From: Paucibacter sp. PLA-PC-4
GTDB lineage: Bacteria; Pseudomonadota; Gammaproteobacteria; Burkholderiales; Burkholderiaceae_C
Length of the DNA: 64,000 nucleotides
Direction: 5' to 3'
Assembly (NCBI RefSeq): GCF_026241155.1
Contig: NZ_JAPFGP010000017.1
Coordinates: 62,001 to 126,000 of the forward strand
Positions 9,370-17,990 of this stretch are shown one piece after another. Positions within the stretch are counted from its first letter, which is position 1, and each line of letters begins with the position of its first letter. A program made the translations under genes and the position numbers. Below the pieces are notes generated by a model. That model was not told where the DNA came from, made no database searches, and was given only the letters and a program-made list of their open reading frames with translations.

Positions 9370-9392
9370 ACACAGCCGCTCAGCGGCTGTGT
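9370..9392. terminator. Perfect hairpin between convergent phnX and glucokinase-HexR genes
   Basis: Arms ACACAGCCGC (9370-9379) and GCGGCTGTGT (9383-9392) are perfectly complementary with a 3-nt loop. The loop is exactly the stop codon of the minus-strand gene. No T-tract follows on either side, so it is not a textbook intrinsic terminator. It may act as a bidirectional or transcript-end-protecting stem. Confidence 0.45.
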
Positions 9393-11293
9393 GACGTTAG
9401 CCGGGCCAGCGGCGTGGCCAGGCTGACACCCGGTGCGGCCGCGCTGGCGCCGCGCTTGGGTGGGGTAGTGCTGAGCACATCCTCGTCCAGCTCCTCGCGC
9501 GCCTTGCCTGGCAGCTGGCCCAGTCCCTCGGGGTTGCGGCGCATCGCAACGCCGACTGCCAGGATGTCGATGACCAGCAGATGCAGAATGCGGCTGACCA
9601 TGGGCAGATGGGTGGAGACATCCTCGACATGGTCGACGATCAGGGTCGCGTCGGCCTTGCGGGCCAGCGGTGACTGGCTGGCAGTGATCGCGACCACGGC
9701 GGCGCCGCGTTCGCGCGCCTTGTCGGCCACCGCCGTGAGCTCCGGCAGCTTGCCGCTGGCGCTGATGATGACGGCCACATCGCGAGGCCCCAGCACATTG
9801 GCGGCCAGCGACTGCAGGCGCGGATCGGTGTAGGCGCTGCTGGGCACACCGAAGCGCAGGAACTTGAACTGCGCGTCCTGGGCTACGACGCCGTAATGCC
9901 CGACGGCATAGAACTCGATGCGATCCGCGCGCAGCAGCAACTCGATCGCACGATCAATCATCTCGCGGTTCAGCGCGCTGCGCACCTGTAGGATGGCCGA
10001 GGCAGTATTGCCCAGCACCTTGGCCCCGAGTTCCACCATTGAATCGTCATGGGTGACCTGGGTATGGGTCACAGGCACCGTGCCAGTCAGGCCCGAGGCC
10101 AGGCGCAACTTGAAGTCGGACAGGCCCTCGCAGCCCAGCGAGCGGCAGAAGCGGATTACCGTTGGCTGGCTGACATTGGCGGCGCGGGCGATCTCGGCGA
10201 TCGGCGCGTTCAGTGCGTCGCGCGGATGGGCCAGCACATGCTCGGCAACGCGCAACTCGGCCGGTGAGAGCTGCTCGCGAGCGCGCCGGATCTGGTTCAG
10301 GATGGCCGCTCCCGGCGCGGTCTTCAGCGTGCGCAACTGCGCGTCCAGTATCGCCGAGGCGCCGATGAAGGTGGCGTGCTCGGCGGTGATGACATAGGTC
10401 GGGATCGCAGCCACATAGGCCGAGAAGCGGCCCTTGTCTTCGAAGCGCTGGCGGAAGGACGAGCGGTCGAAATACTCGCCCAGTCGGGGCACGATGCCGC
10501 CGCCGATGTAGATGCCGCCCAAAGCACCCAGCGTCACCGCCAGATTGGCCGCGGCCGTGCCCAGCAGCGCGCAGAACAGCTCCAGCGTTTCGACGCAGAC
10601 CGGGTCGCTGGCGTCCAGCGCCCGCTGGGTGATCTCGGGCGCCTGCAGGTCCTCGGCCGGGCGGCCCCCATAGTCGGCCATCGCGCGGTACATCAGCGCC
10701 AGGCCCGGGCCCGACAGCAGGCGCTCGAAGGACACATGCTCGAACTCCTGCCAGGCGAAGCGCAGCAGCGCGATCTCGCGCTCGTTGCGCGGCGCGAAGC
10801 TGACATGGCCGCCCTCGGTGCCAAGCGCCACCCAGCCCTCGCCAGCCGGAATCAGGCCCGAGACCCCCAGGCCCGAGCCCGAGCCGAGGAGGCCGACGAC
10901 GCTCTGCTTATTGGCCTCGCCGCCGCCGATCTGGCGCACGTCGCGGCCCGACAGGCGCGGCAGGGCCATAGCCAGCGCGGTGAAGTCGTTGACGACGACC
11001 AGGGTGTCCAGCCCCAGGCGCTGGCGCATTTCCTCGATCGAGAACTGCCAGTGGTAGTTGGTCATCCTGACCAGGTCGCCCTCGACCGGGTTGGCGATCG
11101 CAACGCCCGCGTGCTCGATCTTCACCGCCGGCAATGCCACCAGATAGGCGCTGACGGCGGCATGGAAGTCGGCATGGTCTGCGCAGCGCAGCGAGGCGAT
11201 GTGCTCGAACTGGCCCTGGGCAGTTTCCAGCGCGAAGCGGGCATAGGTGCCACCGATGTCGGCGATCAGCCGGGGACTGTCGAAGGGAACCAT
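9380..11293 (-). CDS. glk: Bifunctional glucokinase / HexR-type RpiR-family regulator
   Basis: 637-aa fusion protein of a kind known from Burkholderiales. Residues 1 to about 320 are a glucokinase (phosphate loop LIADIGGTYARF, HWQFSIEEMRQRLG, GSGSGLGVSGLIP, GGIYIGGGIVPRLGEYF). Residues from about 340 form an RpiR HTH (SQPTVIRFCRSLGCEGLSDF) and then a SIS sugar-phosphate domain (EFYAVGHYGVVAQDAQFKF, ISASGKLPELTAVADKA). The kinase makes glucose-6-phosphate; the regulator half probably senses a phosphorylated Entner-Doudoroff intermediate such as KDPG, as HexR does. No clear Shine-Dalgarno precedes the ATG at 11293. It is divergent from a second, unfused glucokinase, with operator-like palindromes between them. 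Confidence 0.92.
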   Translation of the reverse strand: MVPFDSPRLIADIGGTYARFALETAQGQFEHIASLRCADHADFHAAVSAYLVALPAVKIEHAGVAIANPVEGDLVRMTNYHWQFSIEEMRQRLGLDTLVVVNDFTALAMALPRLSGRDVRQIGGGEANKQSVVGLLGSGSGLGVSGLIPAGEGWVALGTEGGHVSFAPRNEREIALLRFAWQEFEHVSFERLLSGPGLALMYRAMADYGGRPAEDLQAPEITQRALDASDPVCVETLELFCALLGTAAANLAVTLGALGGIYIGGGIVPRLGEYFDRSSFRQRFEDKGRFSAYVAAIPTYVITAEHATFIGASAILDAQLRTLKTAPGAAILNQIRRAREQLSPAELRVAEHVLAHPRDALNAPIAEIARAANVSQPTVIRFCRSLGCEGLSDFKLRLASGLTGTVPVTHTQVTHDDSMVELGAKVLGNTASAILQVRSALNREMIDRAIELLLRADRIEFYAVGHYGVVAQDAQFKFLRFGVPSSAYTDPRLQSLAANVLGPRDVAVIISASGKLPELTAVADKARERGAAVVAITASQSPLARKADATLIVDHVEDVSTHLPMVSRILHLLVIDILAVGVAMRRNPEGLGQLPGKAREELDEDVLSTTPPKRGASAAAPGVSLATPLARLTSHSR

Positions 11294-11471
11294 GGCAATA
11301 GGCGGGGAGGAGGTAATGGGAAGGGCGGCTGAATCCGGTCGCCTGCGTGTCCGGATGCACGGGGCGGGTGCGCGCGATTATGGGGCCGTTGGCGCCCATC
11401 CCACCCCCGGCAAAGCGCGCACCGCGGCGCCCGCGCCGCGGCTATGTCAGAAGCAGCTTTGCTTGCGCATT

Positions 11472-11486
11472 TGTAGCGCAGTTACA
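11472..11486. promoter_or_regulatory. Operator-like palindrome TGTAGC-GCA-GTTACA
   Basis: Fits the pattern TGTAG(T/C)-N3-(A/G)(C/T)TACA repeated before other starch genes of this window. The arms are complementary except for one C/T position, and the symmetry extends one more base each side (TTGTA...TACAA). It lies about 185 bp upstream of the fused glucokinase-HexR start and about 300 bp upstream of the unfused glucokinase. Confidence 0.55.
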
Positions 11487-11591
11487 AGATTTGGCTGGCA
11501 CTTCTACGATGAATGTATGAGTCGCGGCGTTAATGTTCTCAGTTTTCAATGGGTAACGTGGATTTATGGGTTCTTGCTCTTGTGATGTGAA

Positions 11592-11606
11592 TGTAGTTTT
11601 GTTACC
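11592..11606. promoter_or_regulatory. Operator-like site TGTAGT-TTT-GTTACC
   Basis: One full half-site TGTAGT and a degenerate second half, very similar to the site before the pullulanase gene (61779-61793). It lies about 180 bp upstream of the unfused glucokinase. Weaker alone than as part of the set. Confidence 0.45.
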
Positions 11607-11784
11607 TTACAAATCGGTAGAACCAACCAGCATTGGCGGCCTTCCTCCTGGTTTGAGACGGGTGGGTGGTGGCCAGCAAGCCTGAGACCATCGTGCATTG
11701 CCAACTCCCTGATTCTTTGCAGCCCCTCCTGCGGCCTTTCCTGTCGTGCTCGTCCATGTCTCCTGTCGTGCTGGGGGTGCGCTC

Positions 11785-12765
11785 ATGACGGCGGCCATGC
11801 CCTATCTGGTTGCTGACATCGGCGGTACTAATGCGCGCTTTGGTTGGGTGGCGTGTGGTGGTTCGGTGGTGACGCATGTGCGTACGCTGCCGGTGCCGGC
11901 CCATGTCGGCCCGGCTGAGGCGGCGCGGGCTTATCTGATCGGCCTTCAGCGTGATCTGGGTGTGGCCTATCAGGCGCCACGGCGGGCTGCCTTTGCGGTT
12001 GCCACTGCGGTGGCTGGAGATCGGGTGGAGTTGACCAACAGTCACTGGAGCTTCTCGCGCGCTGCGGTGCAGGCTGCTTTGGGTCTGGATGTCTTGCTGA
12101 TGCTCAATGACTTCGAGGCGCTGGCGCTGTCGCTGCCGCGCCTGGGGGCGGCGCAGCTGCGTGCGCATGGCGGGGTTCTGCTGCGGCCGAGTGGTACTTT
12201 GGCCGTCATTGGTCCTGGGACTGGTCTGGGTGTGGCTGGGGTGGTGCAGACCGCGCAGGGCTGGCTGGCGCTGCCTGGTGAGGGTGGGCATGCGACCCTG
12301 GCGCCGGCCGATGAGTTCGAGAGCGAGTTGCTGGCGCGGGTGCGGCGCGACCATGCTCATGTGTCCGCCGAGCGGCTGCTGTCCGGCATCGGTTTACCAG
12401 TGTTGTACGGGGCGGTGGCGGCGGTGTTGGGTCAGCCGGTGTCGGTGCCGCAGAGCACCGAGGCGATTGTCGAGGCGGGGGTCGACGGTACTGATGTGCT
12501 CAGTTCCCGCACGCTCGAAGCCTTCTGTGCCCTGCTGGGTAGCTTTGCCGGCAATGTGGCGCTGACCCTGGGTGCGCGCGGTGGTGTCTATATCGGCGGC
12601 GGCATCGTGCCTCGCCTGGGTGAGTGCTTCTTCGCCTCTCGCTTCAGGGAGCGCTTCGAGTCCAAGGGGCGCTTTCGCCCCTATCTGGAGGGCATTCCGA
12701 CGGCCCTGATTACCGACACGCTGGCTGCGTTGGGTGGGGCGGCGCTGGCGATCGAGCAGGCCTAA
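11785..12765 (+). CDS. glk: Glucokinase (unfused)
   Basis: 326-aa bacterial glucokinase, converting glucose to glucose-6-phosphate with ATP. Motifs: YLVADIGGTNARFGW, NSHWSFSRAAVQAALG, LNDFEALALSLPRL, GPGTGLGVAGVV, GEGGHATLAPADEFE, YIGGGIVPRLGECFFASRF. It is closely related in sequence to the kinase half of the adjacent fusion gene, so the pair is probably an old duplication. Start ATG 11785 has GGGGG eight bases upstream; an ATG four codons later is an alternative. Operator-like palindromes upstream suggest control with the maltodextrin genes, which would supply glucose from MalQ and amylase action. Confidence 0.9.
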   Translation: MTAAMPYLVADIGGTNARFGWVACGGSVVTHVRTLPVPAHVGPAEAARAYLIGLQRDLGVAYQAPRRAAFAVATAVAGDRVELTNSHWSFSRAAVQAALGLDVLLMLNDFEALALSLPRLGAAQLRAHGGVLLRPSGTLAVIGPGTGLGVAGVVQTAQGWLALPGEGGHATLAPADEFESELLARVRRDHAHVSAERLLSGIGLPVLYGAVAAVLGQPVSVPQSTEAIVEAGVDGTDVLSSRTLEAFCALLGSFAGNVALTLGARGGVYIGGGIVPRLGECFFASRFRERFESKGRFRPYLEGIPTALITDTLAALGGAALAIEQA

Positions 12766-13067
12766 GAGATCTTTGTTCTTGGTGACAGGTGTTGCGTTTT
12801 TGCAATGTAGTTGTACTACATTGATGGCGATCAGCGCCCGCGAAGGCCGCATTGCAACATCCTATTGCTTGGTGGTTTCATGGGTATTCCGCCAAAGCTC
12901 CAGTTTCATTAAGGGTTTTCGGCTGTGTTGTGAAATATCTAGTTTTGGTACAAATGTGGCTGTAGCGAGATTCCGGAACAAGAAGAAAAAGTGCATGGAA
13001 TCCGGGCAGGCCTGGGTGGGCGGCCCACTGTTTGTGTTGCGTCGATGACATCGTTTAGGAGACAAAG
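12766..13067. other. Leader and promoter region of TonB receptor gene
   Basis: 302 bp, AT-rich for this genome, between the glucokinase stop and the receptor start. It holds a perfect operator palindrome at 12803-12823. If transcription starts near that operator, the mRNA leader would be roughly 240 nt, long for a simple gene. I see no recognised riboswitch or second palindrome in it. Confidence 0.4.
12803..12823. promoter_or_regulatory. Perfect 9-bp-arm operator palindrome (core TGTAGT-TGT-ACTACA)
   Basis: Arms CAATGTAGT (12803-12811) and ACTACATTG (12815-12823) are exactly complementary around a 3-nt spacer. This is the strongest member of the site family in the window. It is about 245 bp upstream of the TonB receptor. 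The odd-spaced hexamer pair is of the size bound by dimeric LacI/GntR-type repressors; which protein binds is unknown. Confidence 0.7.
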
Positions 13068-15854
13068 ATGACGAATGCTATGAACCAAGCCGGCGCCACG
13101 CCCGGCGCTTTGTGGAGACTCAGTCCGGTAGCCGGTGCCTGCACCGTGCTGCTGATGGTGGCCACGGTGGCGCAGGCCCAGCAGGCCGCCCAGACCACCT
13201 TGGACACCGTCACGGTGACCGGCATCCGCCGCGGCATCGAGGCTGCGATCTCGGTCAAGAAGAACTCGGACTCCATTGTCGAATCGGTCTCGGCCGAGGA
13301 CATCGGCAAGCTGCCCGACAGCAGCATCGCCGAGTCGATCGCCCGCCTGCCGGGTCTGTCGGCCCAGCGCGTGGCCGGTCGCGCTCAGGTGATCAGTGTG
13401 CGCGGCCTGTCGCCCGACTTCGCCACCACCTTGCTCAATGGCCGCGAGCTCGTCAGCACGGGCGACAACCGCAGCGTCGAGTTCGATCAATACCCGTCCG
13501 AGTTGCTCAGCGGCGTGACGGTCTATAAGACGCCCGATGCCGGTCTTGTCGGCCAAGGGCTGTCGGGCACGCTGGACATGCAGACGGTGCGTCCGCTGAA
13601 CTTTGGCAGCCGAGTTGTCGCGCTGAACGCCCGGGGCCAGCGCAGCTCCTTGGGGGCTGCGGCCAATGCCAAGGCAACCGGCAACCGCTTCAGTGCCAGC
13701 TATATCGACCAGTTCGCCGATAAGACCATCGGCGTGGCCATCGGCTACGCGCACCAGGAAACCCCTGTGCAGGAAGAGCAGGTCGGCCTGTACGAGCCCT
13801 GGAAGGTCGAAAGCCGTCCTGGTGTGGCCGCTGGCAGCTATGTGATGGACGGCATCAAGGCGCTGCGCCGCACCGGCAAGACCACGCGTGACGGCGTGAT
13901 GGCCACGGTGGAGTTCCGACCGTCCAAGAACTGGACCAGCGTCGTCGACGCCTTTGCCGCGAAGGCCAAGCAGGAGGACACGGCCAACCAGTTCGAGCTG
14001 AACCTGCAGTACAACGGCAATTTCCCCTGCAACCCGGCCTGCACCTGGACCGATGCGAGCGTCAACGGCAACGGCACCCATACCGGCGGCACCATCACCA
14101 ATGTCTACCCGCTGGTGCGGGGCATGTACAACAAGCGTGATGACAAGATCTCGGCGCTGGGCTGGAACAACAAGTTCCAGTTCGACAACGGCATCAGCGT
14201 GGTAGCTGACCTCAACTACTCCAAGGCCAAGCGCGACGAACTGAGCCTTGAGAACAATGCTCAGCTGAGCCCGGTCGGCGGCGTGCCCTTCGACACGATC
14301 AAGCTGAACTTCGCGAGCTCGAACTTCTCGACCATGGTGCCGCAGTTGGACTACTCGGATCCGGCCAAGTTGTTCCTGCGCGGCACGATCTACGGCTCCG
14401 GCTACGGCAAGGTGCCGCGCGTCGAGGATGAGCTCAGCGGTTTCAAGCTGACCGGAAATTTCCCGGCGCCGACGATGTTGTCGGGCTTGGTGGCTGATAT
14501 TGACGTGGGCCTGAACTACGCCGACCGCTCCAAGAAGAAGCGCCAGCCCGAGGGCAACATCAATGTAGGCGCGCAGGGCGACACCACGGTGGCGGCCGAT
14601 CTGCAATACCGCCCGGTCGATCTCGGCTTTGCCGGTCTGGGCATGATCCCGGCCTGGAATGTGCCCGGCGCGGTCGGTCGCTACATGACCTTCAACCCGA
14701 CCGACACCGAAGGCTATCTGATCGCCAAGGCCTGGGATGTGGAGGAGAAGACCACGACCGCCTTTGCCCGCGCCAATGTCGACAGCACGATGTTCGGCCT
14801 GCCGGTGCGCGGCAACTTCGGTCTGCAGATGGTGCGTGTCGAGCAGCAGTCGACGGCCAACTACTTCGACGGCACCGCGCCGGTCGGCAGTCAGGTCAAG
14901 CCGGTCACCGAGGGCAAGACCGTGACCGACTTCCTGCCCAGCCTGAACCTGGCTTTCTCGCTGGGCAATGACCAGACCCTGCGTTTCGCGCTGGCCCGCC
15001 AGATGGCACGGCCGCGTGTCGACCAACTGCGCTCGGCGCTGGACTTCGGCATCGACAAGGCCAATGGCAAGCCCGGCGCCAGCGGCGGCAACTCGCAGCT
15101 CGACCCCTGGCGTGCCAATGCGCTGGACGTGTCCTACGAGAAGTACTTCGGCTCCAAAGCCTATGTGGCGGCTGCCGGTTTCTACAAGGATCTGCGCAGC
15201 TATATCTACACCCAGGGGCGCGACAACTACGACTTCTCGAAGTTCGTCGCCGGCTACTTGCCGCCGACCAACTGCGGCGCCGGCAACCAGGCATGCCCGC
15301 CGGCTCTGGATACTGGCACCTACACCGCGCCGTTCAACGGCAGCGGCGGCAAGCTCAAGGGCGTGGAGCTGTCGGCCTCGCTGCCGCTGAACCTGGTCAG
15401 CCCTATGCTCAATGGCTTCGGTCTGGTCGCCAGCGCCAGCTTCACCAGCAGCAATATCCGTATCAAGGACATTGACCCCGATGTCGTCAAGAGCGTGGGC
15501 AATGATCCGATCAGCCTGCCGGGCCTGTCCAAGCGCGTCTACAACCTGACCGCCTACTACGAGCGCGACGGTTTCGAGGCCCGCATCAGCCAGCGCAAGC
15601 GTTCCGACTTCATCGGCGAGATCGGCAACTTCAACGGCAGCCGCACGCTGCGCTATGTGGTGGGCGAGAGCATCGTCGACCTGCAGCTGGGCTACAACTT
15701 CAACCAGGGCGCGTTCAAGGGCCTGGGCCTGCTGTTCCAGGTCAACAACCTGGGCGACGACGCCTACCGCACCTACGCCGCCAGCAAGGACCGTCCGCTG
15801 GAGTACATGAAGTGGGGCCGTACCTATCTGGTCGGCGCGAACTACAAGTTCTGA
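13068..15854 (+). CDS. TonB-dependent outer-membrane receptor, probable maltodextrin uptake
   Basis: 928-aa receptor of the large Xanthomonas/Caulobacter carbohydrate type (TIGR01782-like). The signal peptide ends near VAQAQQ, followed by a TonB-box-like TLDTVTVTG. The plug domain shows IGKLPDSSIAESIARLPGL, VISVRGLSPDFATTLLNGRE and a segment near YKTPDAGLVGQGLSGTLDM. The barrel continues to a C-terminal aromatic strand ending YLVGANYKF. AGGAGA at 13054-13059 supports the ATG at 13068. The upstream operator is shared in form with glgP and other starch genes, and the surrounding genes handle alpha-glucans. Uptake of maltooligosaccharides is therefore inferred, not proven. It is followed by a strong terminator. 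Confidence 0.9.
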   Translation: MTNAMNQAGATPGALWRLSPVAGACTVLLMVATVAQAQQAAQTTLDTVTVTGIRRGIEAAISVKKNSDSIVESVSAEDIGKLPDSSIAESIARLPGLSAQRVAGRAQVISVRGLSPDFATTLLNGRELVSTGDNRSVEFDQYPSELLSGVTVYKTPDAGLVGQGLSGTLDMQTVRPLNFGSRVVALNARGQRSSLGAAANAKATGNRFSASYIDQFADKTIGVAIGYAHQETPVQEEQVGLYEPWKVESRPGVAAGSYVMDGIKALRRTGKTTRDGVMATVEFRPSKNWTSVVDAFAAKAKQEDTANQFELNLQYNGNFPCNPACTWTDASVNGNGTHTGGTITNVYPLVRGMYNKRDDKISALGWNNKFQFDNGISVVADLNYSKAKRDELSLENNAQLSPVGGVPFDTIKLNFASSNFSTMVPQLDYSDPAKLFLRGTIYGSGYGKVPRVEDELSGFKLTGNFPAPTMLSGLVADIDVGLNYADRSKKKRQPEGNINVGAQGDTTVAADLQYRPVDLGFAGLGMIPAWNVPGAVGRYMTFNPTDTEGYLIAKAWDVEEKTTTAFARANVDSTMFGLPVRGNFGLQMVRVEQQSTANYFDGTAPVGSQVKPVTEGKTVTDFLPSLNLAFSLGNDQTLRFALARQMARPRVDQLRSALDFGIDKANGKPGASGGNSQLDPWRANALDVSYEKYFGSKAYVAAAGFYKDLRSYIYTQGRDNYDFSKFVAGYLPPTNCGAGNQACPPALDTGTYTAPFNGSGGKLKGVELSASLPLNLVSPMLNGFGLVASASFTSSNIRIKDIDPDVVKSVGNDPISLPGLSKRVYNLTAYYERDGFEARISQRKRSDFIGEIGNFNGSRTLRYVVGESIVDLQLGYNFNQGAFKGLGLLFQVNNLGDDAYRTYAASKDRPLEYMKWGRTYLVGANYKF

Positions 15855-15875
15855 TCGGCGCTCGCAGCCTCCCGG

Positions 15876-15904
15876 CCCCGGACGCTCTCCGGGGCTTTTT
15901 CTTT
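15876..15904 (+). terminator. Rho-independent terminator after TonB receptor gene
   Basis: Stem CCCCGGA (15876-15882) with TCCGGGG (15888-15894), 5-nt loop, then CTTTTTCTTT. It lies 22 bp after the receptor stop and just before the ribosome binding site of the next gene, so it should limit read-through. Confidence 0.85.
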
Positions 15905-15921
15905 GTTTGCAGGAGTCCGAT

Positions 15922-16683
15922 ATGCGCTGTCTGATCACCGGATTGAGGGGCACGCTGGCGCCGGTGCTGGCCCGGCAGCTGCGCGAGGCTGGCCACGAGC
16001 TGCTCGGCTGGGACCGCGAACAGGTCGATCCCGAGGATGCGGCGGCGGCCTCGGCCTGGCTGGCGGCGCAGCGCCTCGACGCCATCGCCCATCTGGCGAT
16101 GGGCAGCGCTGACTGGGCCGGCCGGCTGGCCGCCCATGCGGCCGCGCGGGGCCTGCCCATGCTCTTCACCAGTACCGCGATGGTGTTCCATCACGAGCCC
16201 GACGGCCCGCATGGCCCGCAGGACCAGCGCACGGCGCTGGATGTCTACGGCCGCTACAAGATTGCCAGCGAGGACGCGGTGCGGGCCGCCTGCACCGAGG
16301 CCACGGTGGCCCGCATCGGCTGGCAGATCGATGCCGAGCGCCCCGGCAACAATATGCTGATGGCGCTGGACGACTGGCAGCGTCGCGAGGGCCGGGTCTC
16401 GGCCAGTGCCGCCTGGCGGCCGGCCTGTTCCTTCATGGACGACACGGCCGCCGCGCTGATGGGCCTGCTGCTGCGGCCCGAGCCGGGCGTCGTGCATCTG
16501 GACAGCAATGCCGACGAGGCCCATGGTTTCGATCGCGTCGCCGCCGCCCTGCGGGCGCGCTTCGGGCGCGCCGATTGGCGCATCGAGGTGCATCAGGACT
16601 ATCGCCACGACCAGCGTCTGGCCGGCGGCCAGCGGCGGATGCCGGGCTTGTCAGAGCGGCTGCCCGAGCTCCTCTCTGCCTGA
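15922..16683 (+). CDS. NAD(P)-dependent epimerase/reductase-like protein (RmlD-like extended SDR)
   Basis: 253-aa Rossmann-fold protein. The N-terminal MRCLITGLRGTLAPVLARQL is a nucleotide-binding glycine motif, ending in DAIAHLAMGSADW. Catalytic-type residues are TSTAMVF (Ser/Thr) and YGRYK (YxxxK). It is somewhat short for an extended SDR and resembles dTDP-4-dehydrorhamnose-reductase-like proteins; the substrate is unknown. AGGAG at 15911-15915 supports the ATG at 15922. It follows the TonB receptor after a terminator, and its 3' end overlaps the convergent sterol-desaturase-like gene by 33 bp. Confidence 0.7.
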   Translation: MRCLITGLRGTLAPVLARQLREAGHELLGWDREQVDPEDAAAASAWLAAQRLDAIAHLAMGSADWAGRLAAHAAARGLPMLFTSTAMVFHHEPDGPHGPQDQRTALDVYGRYKIASEDAVRAACTEATVARIGWQIDAERPGNNMLMALDDWQRREGRVSASAAWRPACSFMDDTAAALMGLLLRPEPGVVHLDSNADEAHGFDRVAAALRARFGRADWRIEVHQDYRHDQRLAGGQRRMPGLSERLPELLSA

Positions 16684-17934
16684 ATCGCCAGCTGAAGGCT
16701 TTGTTGCTGTCGCACGCAGCAGCCGGGGCAGCAGGGCCAGGCCGGCCAGCGCGGCCAGCAGGCTCAGCGCCCACAGCGCGGTGCCCGGCGCCAGCAAGAC
16801 CTGACCCTGCCAGAGATGGGCGCCGGCCACGCCGCCCAGCGACAGAAGGCGCAGCCGTTCGCCACCGACCGCCGCCGCCGGGTCTTCCAGCAACCGGGCC
16901 AGCAGCACCAGGCTCAGCACCAGACCGACCGCCGCGGCCAGGCCGAGCTGCAGGCTTAGGCGCGGCTCCACCGCCAGGAAGTACACAGCCAGCAGCAACA
17001 GCAGCGCCAGCTGCAGCAGGCCGTACAGCGGCAGGCCCGGCGGCAGCGGCGGTGCATAGCGGACAAAGCGCGCCAGATCTGGCTTGGGCTTGGGCGCCAG
17101 CCGCTCGGCGGCGGCTGGTCGCCAGGCGGGGCGCCGAAACCAGATGGTCAGCTTGTCGCGCCAGTTGTCAGCCAGCCGCGCATCGCGCCACAGCTCGGCA
17201 TAGTTGCGGGTATTGGCCTGCCAGACGCTCCAGCTGCGCAGCGGCCCCAGCACACCGTAGACGATGGGCTCGCCCTCGCGCTCCTCGACAAAGGTGCCGA
17301 ACAGCCGGTCCCACAGGATCAGGATGCCGCCGTAGTTGCGGTCCAGGCAGTAGTTGTTCTGGCCATGGTGGACGCGGTGGTTGGACGGGGAAACGAAGAC
17401 CCGGTCGAACCAGCCCAGCTTGCCGACCAGGCGGGTGTGGACCCAGAACTGGTAGAGCAGATCGATCAGGCCGACGACGACAAACATCAGCGGCGGCACG
17501 CCCAGCAGCGCCATCGGCAGATAGAAGATCCAGCTGAACAAGAACCCGGTGCTGGTCTGGCGCAATGCGGTGCTGAGGTTGTATTCCTCGCTGCTGTGGT
17601 GCACCACATGGGCGGCCCACAGGAGCGCAACCTCGTGGCCGAGTCTATGGTTCCAGTAGTACAGGAAATCGTAGAGCAAGAGGGCCAGCACCCAAGCCCA
17701 GACGGCGTCCAGCGGCCACTCGGTCAGCGCCGCATGCTGCCAGACCAGGGTGTAGAGGCCCACCGTCATCAGCTTGGTGAACACGCCCGCCAGCTGGCTG
17801 GTGATGCCGGCCGCCAGGCTGGCGACCGTGTCGGCGGCGCGGTAGACGACCTCGCCGCAGCGGCGGCTCCACAGGAACTCGGCCGCCATCAGCAACACAA
17901 AGACCGGGACGGCGTAGACGATGGGATTGAGCAT
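16651..17934 (-). CDS. Sterol desaturase / fatty acid hydroxylase superfamily membrane protein
   Basis: 427-aa integral membrane protein with several hydrophobic segments. The di-iron histidine clusters are HRLGH, HVVHHSSEEYN and NHRVHHGQNN, the standard spacing of this superfamily. These oxidise lipid substrates using di-iron and oxygen in the membrane. The C-terminal third carries an extra hydrophobic region with about four more segments after the catalytic domain. It lies 56 bp after the aldo/keto reductase on the same strand, so it may be co-transcribed at the end of the maltose operon, though no functional link is evident. It overlaps the opposite gene's 3' end. Confidence 0.85.
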   Translation of the reverse strand: MLNPIVYAVPVFVLLMAAEFLWSRRCGEVVYRAADTVASLAAGITSQLAGVFTKLMTVGLYTLVWQHAALTEWPLDAVWAWVLALLLYDFLYYWNHRLGHEVALLWAAHVVHHSSEEYNLSTALRQTSTGFLFSWIFYLPMALLGVPPLMFVVVGLIDLLYQFWVHTRLVGKLGWFDRVFVSPSNHRVHHGQNNYCLDRNYGGILILWDRLFGTFVEEREGEPIVYGVLGPLRSWSVWQANTRNYAELWRDARLADNWRDKLTIWFRRPAWRPAAAERLAPKPKPDLARFVRYAPPLPPGLPLYGLLQLALLLLLAVYFLAVEPRLSLQLGLAAAVGLVLSLVLLARLLEDPAAAVGGERLRLLSLGGVAGAHLWQGQVLLAPGTALWALSLLAALAGLALLPRLLRATATKPSAGDSGREELGQPL

Positions 17935-17990
17935 GGCCGAAGTCTAGGCCCGGTGCTCGGGGCCCAGGGGGCGGTGCAAACCCGGCTGTC

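Larger units (their letters stand above)
11294..11784. other. Divergent intergenic region of the two glucokinase genes
   Basis: 491 bp without a supported gene. It contains two operator-like palindromes (11472-11486 and 11592-11606), described separately. A small plus-strand open frame covering 11247-11585 has no family features and looks fortuitous. The stretch 11480-11620 is noticeably AT-richer than the surroundings, as expected for promoters, but I could not assign hexamers with confidence. Confidence 0.5.

Noticed and set aside
11247-11585. 112-codon plus-strand open frame between the glucokinases
   Set aside because: Starts inside the fused gene's 5' end, has no motif, and spans the AT-rich promoter/operator stretch.
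12862-13065. Small minus-strand open frame upstream of the TonB receptor
   Set aside because: Low-complexity translation from the AT-rich leader, no ribosome binding site and no family resemblance.
12939-16169. 1076-codon open frame antisense to the TonB receptor gene
   Set aside because: It mirrors the receptor gene, has low-complexity Ala/Gly/Asp/Val composition and no family motifs, and is a by-product of high-GC codon bias.
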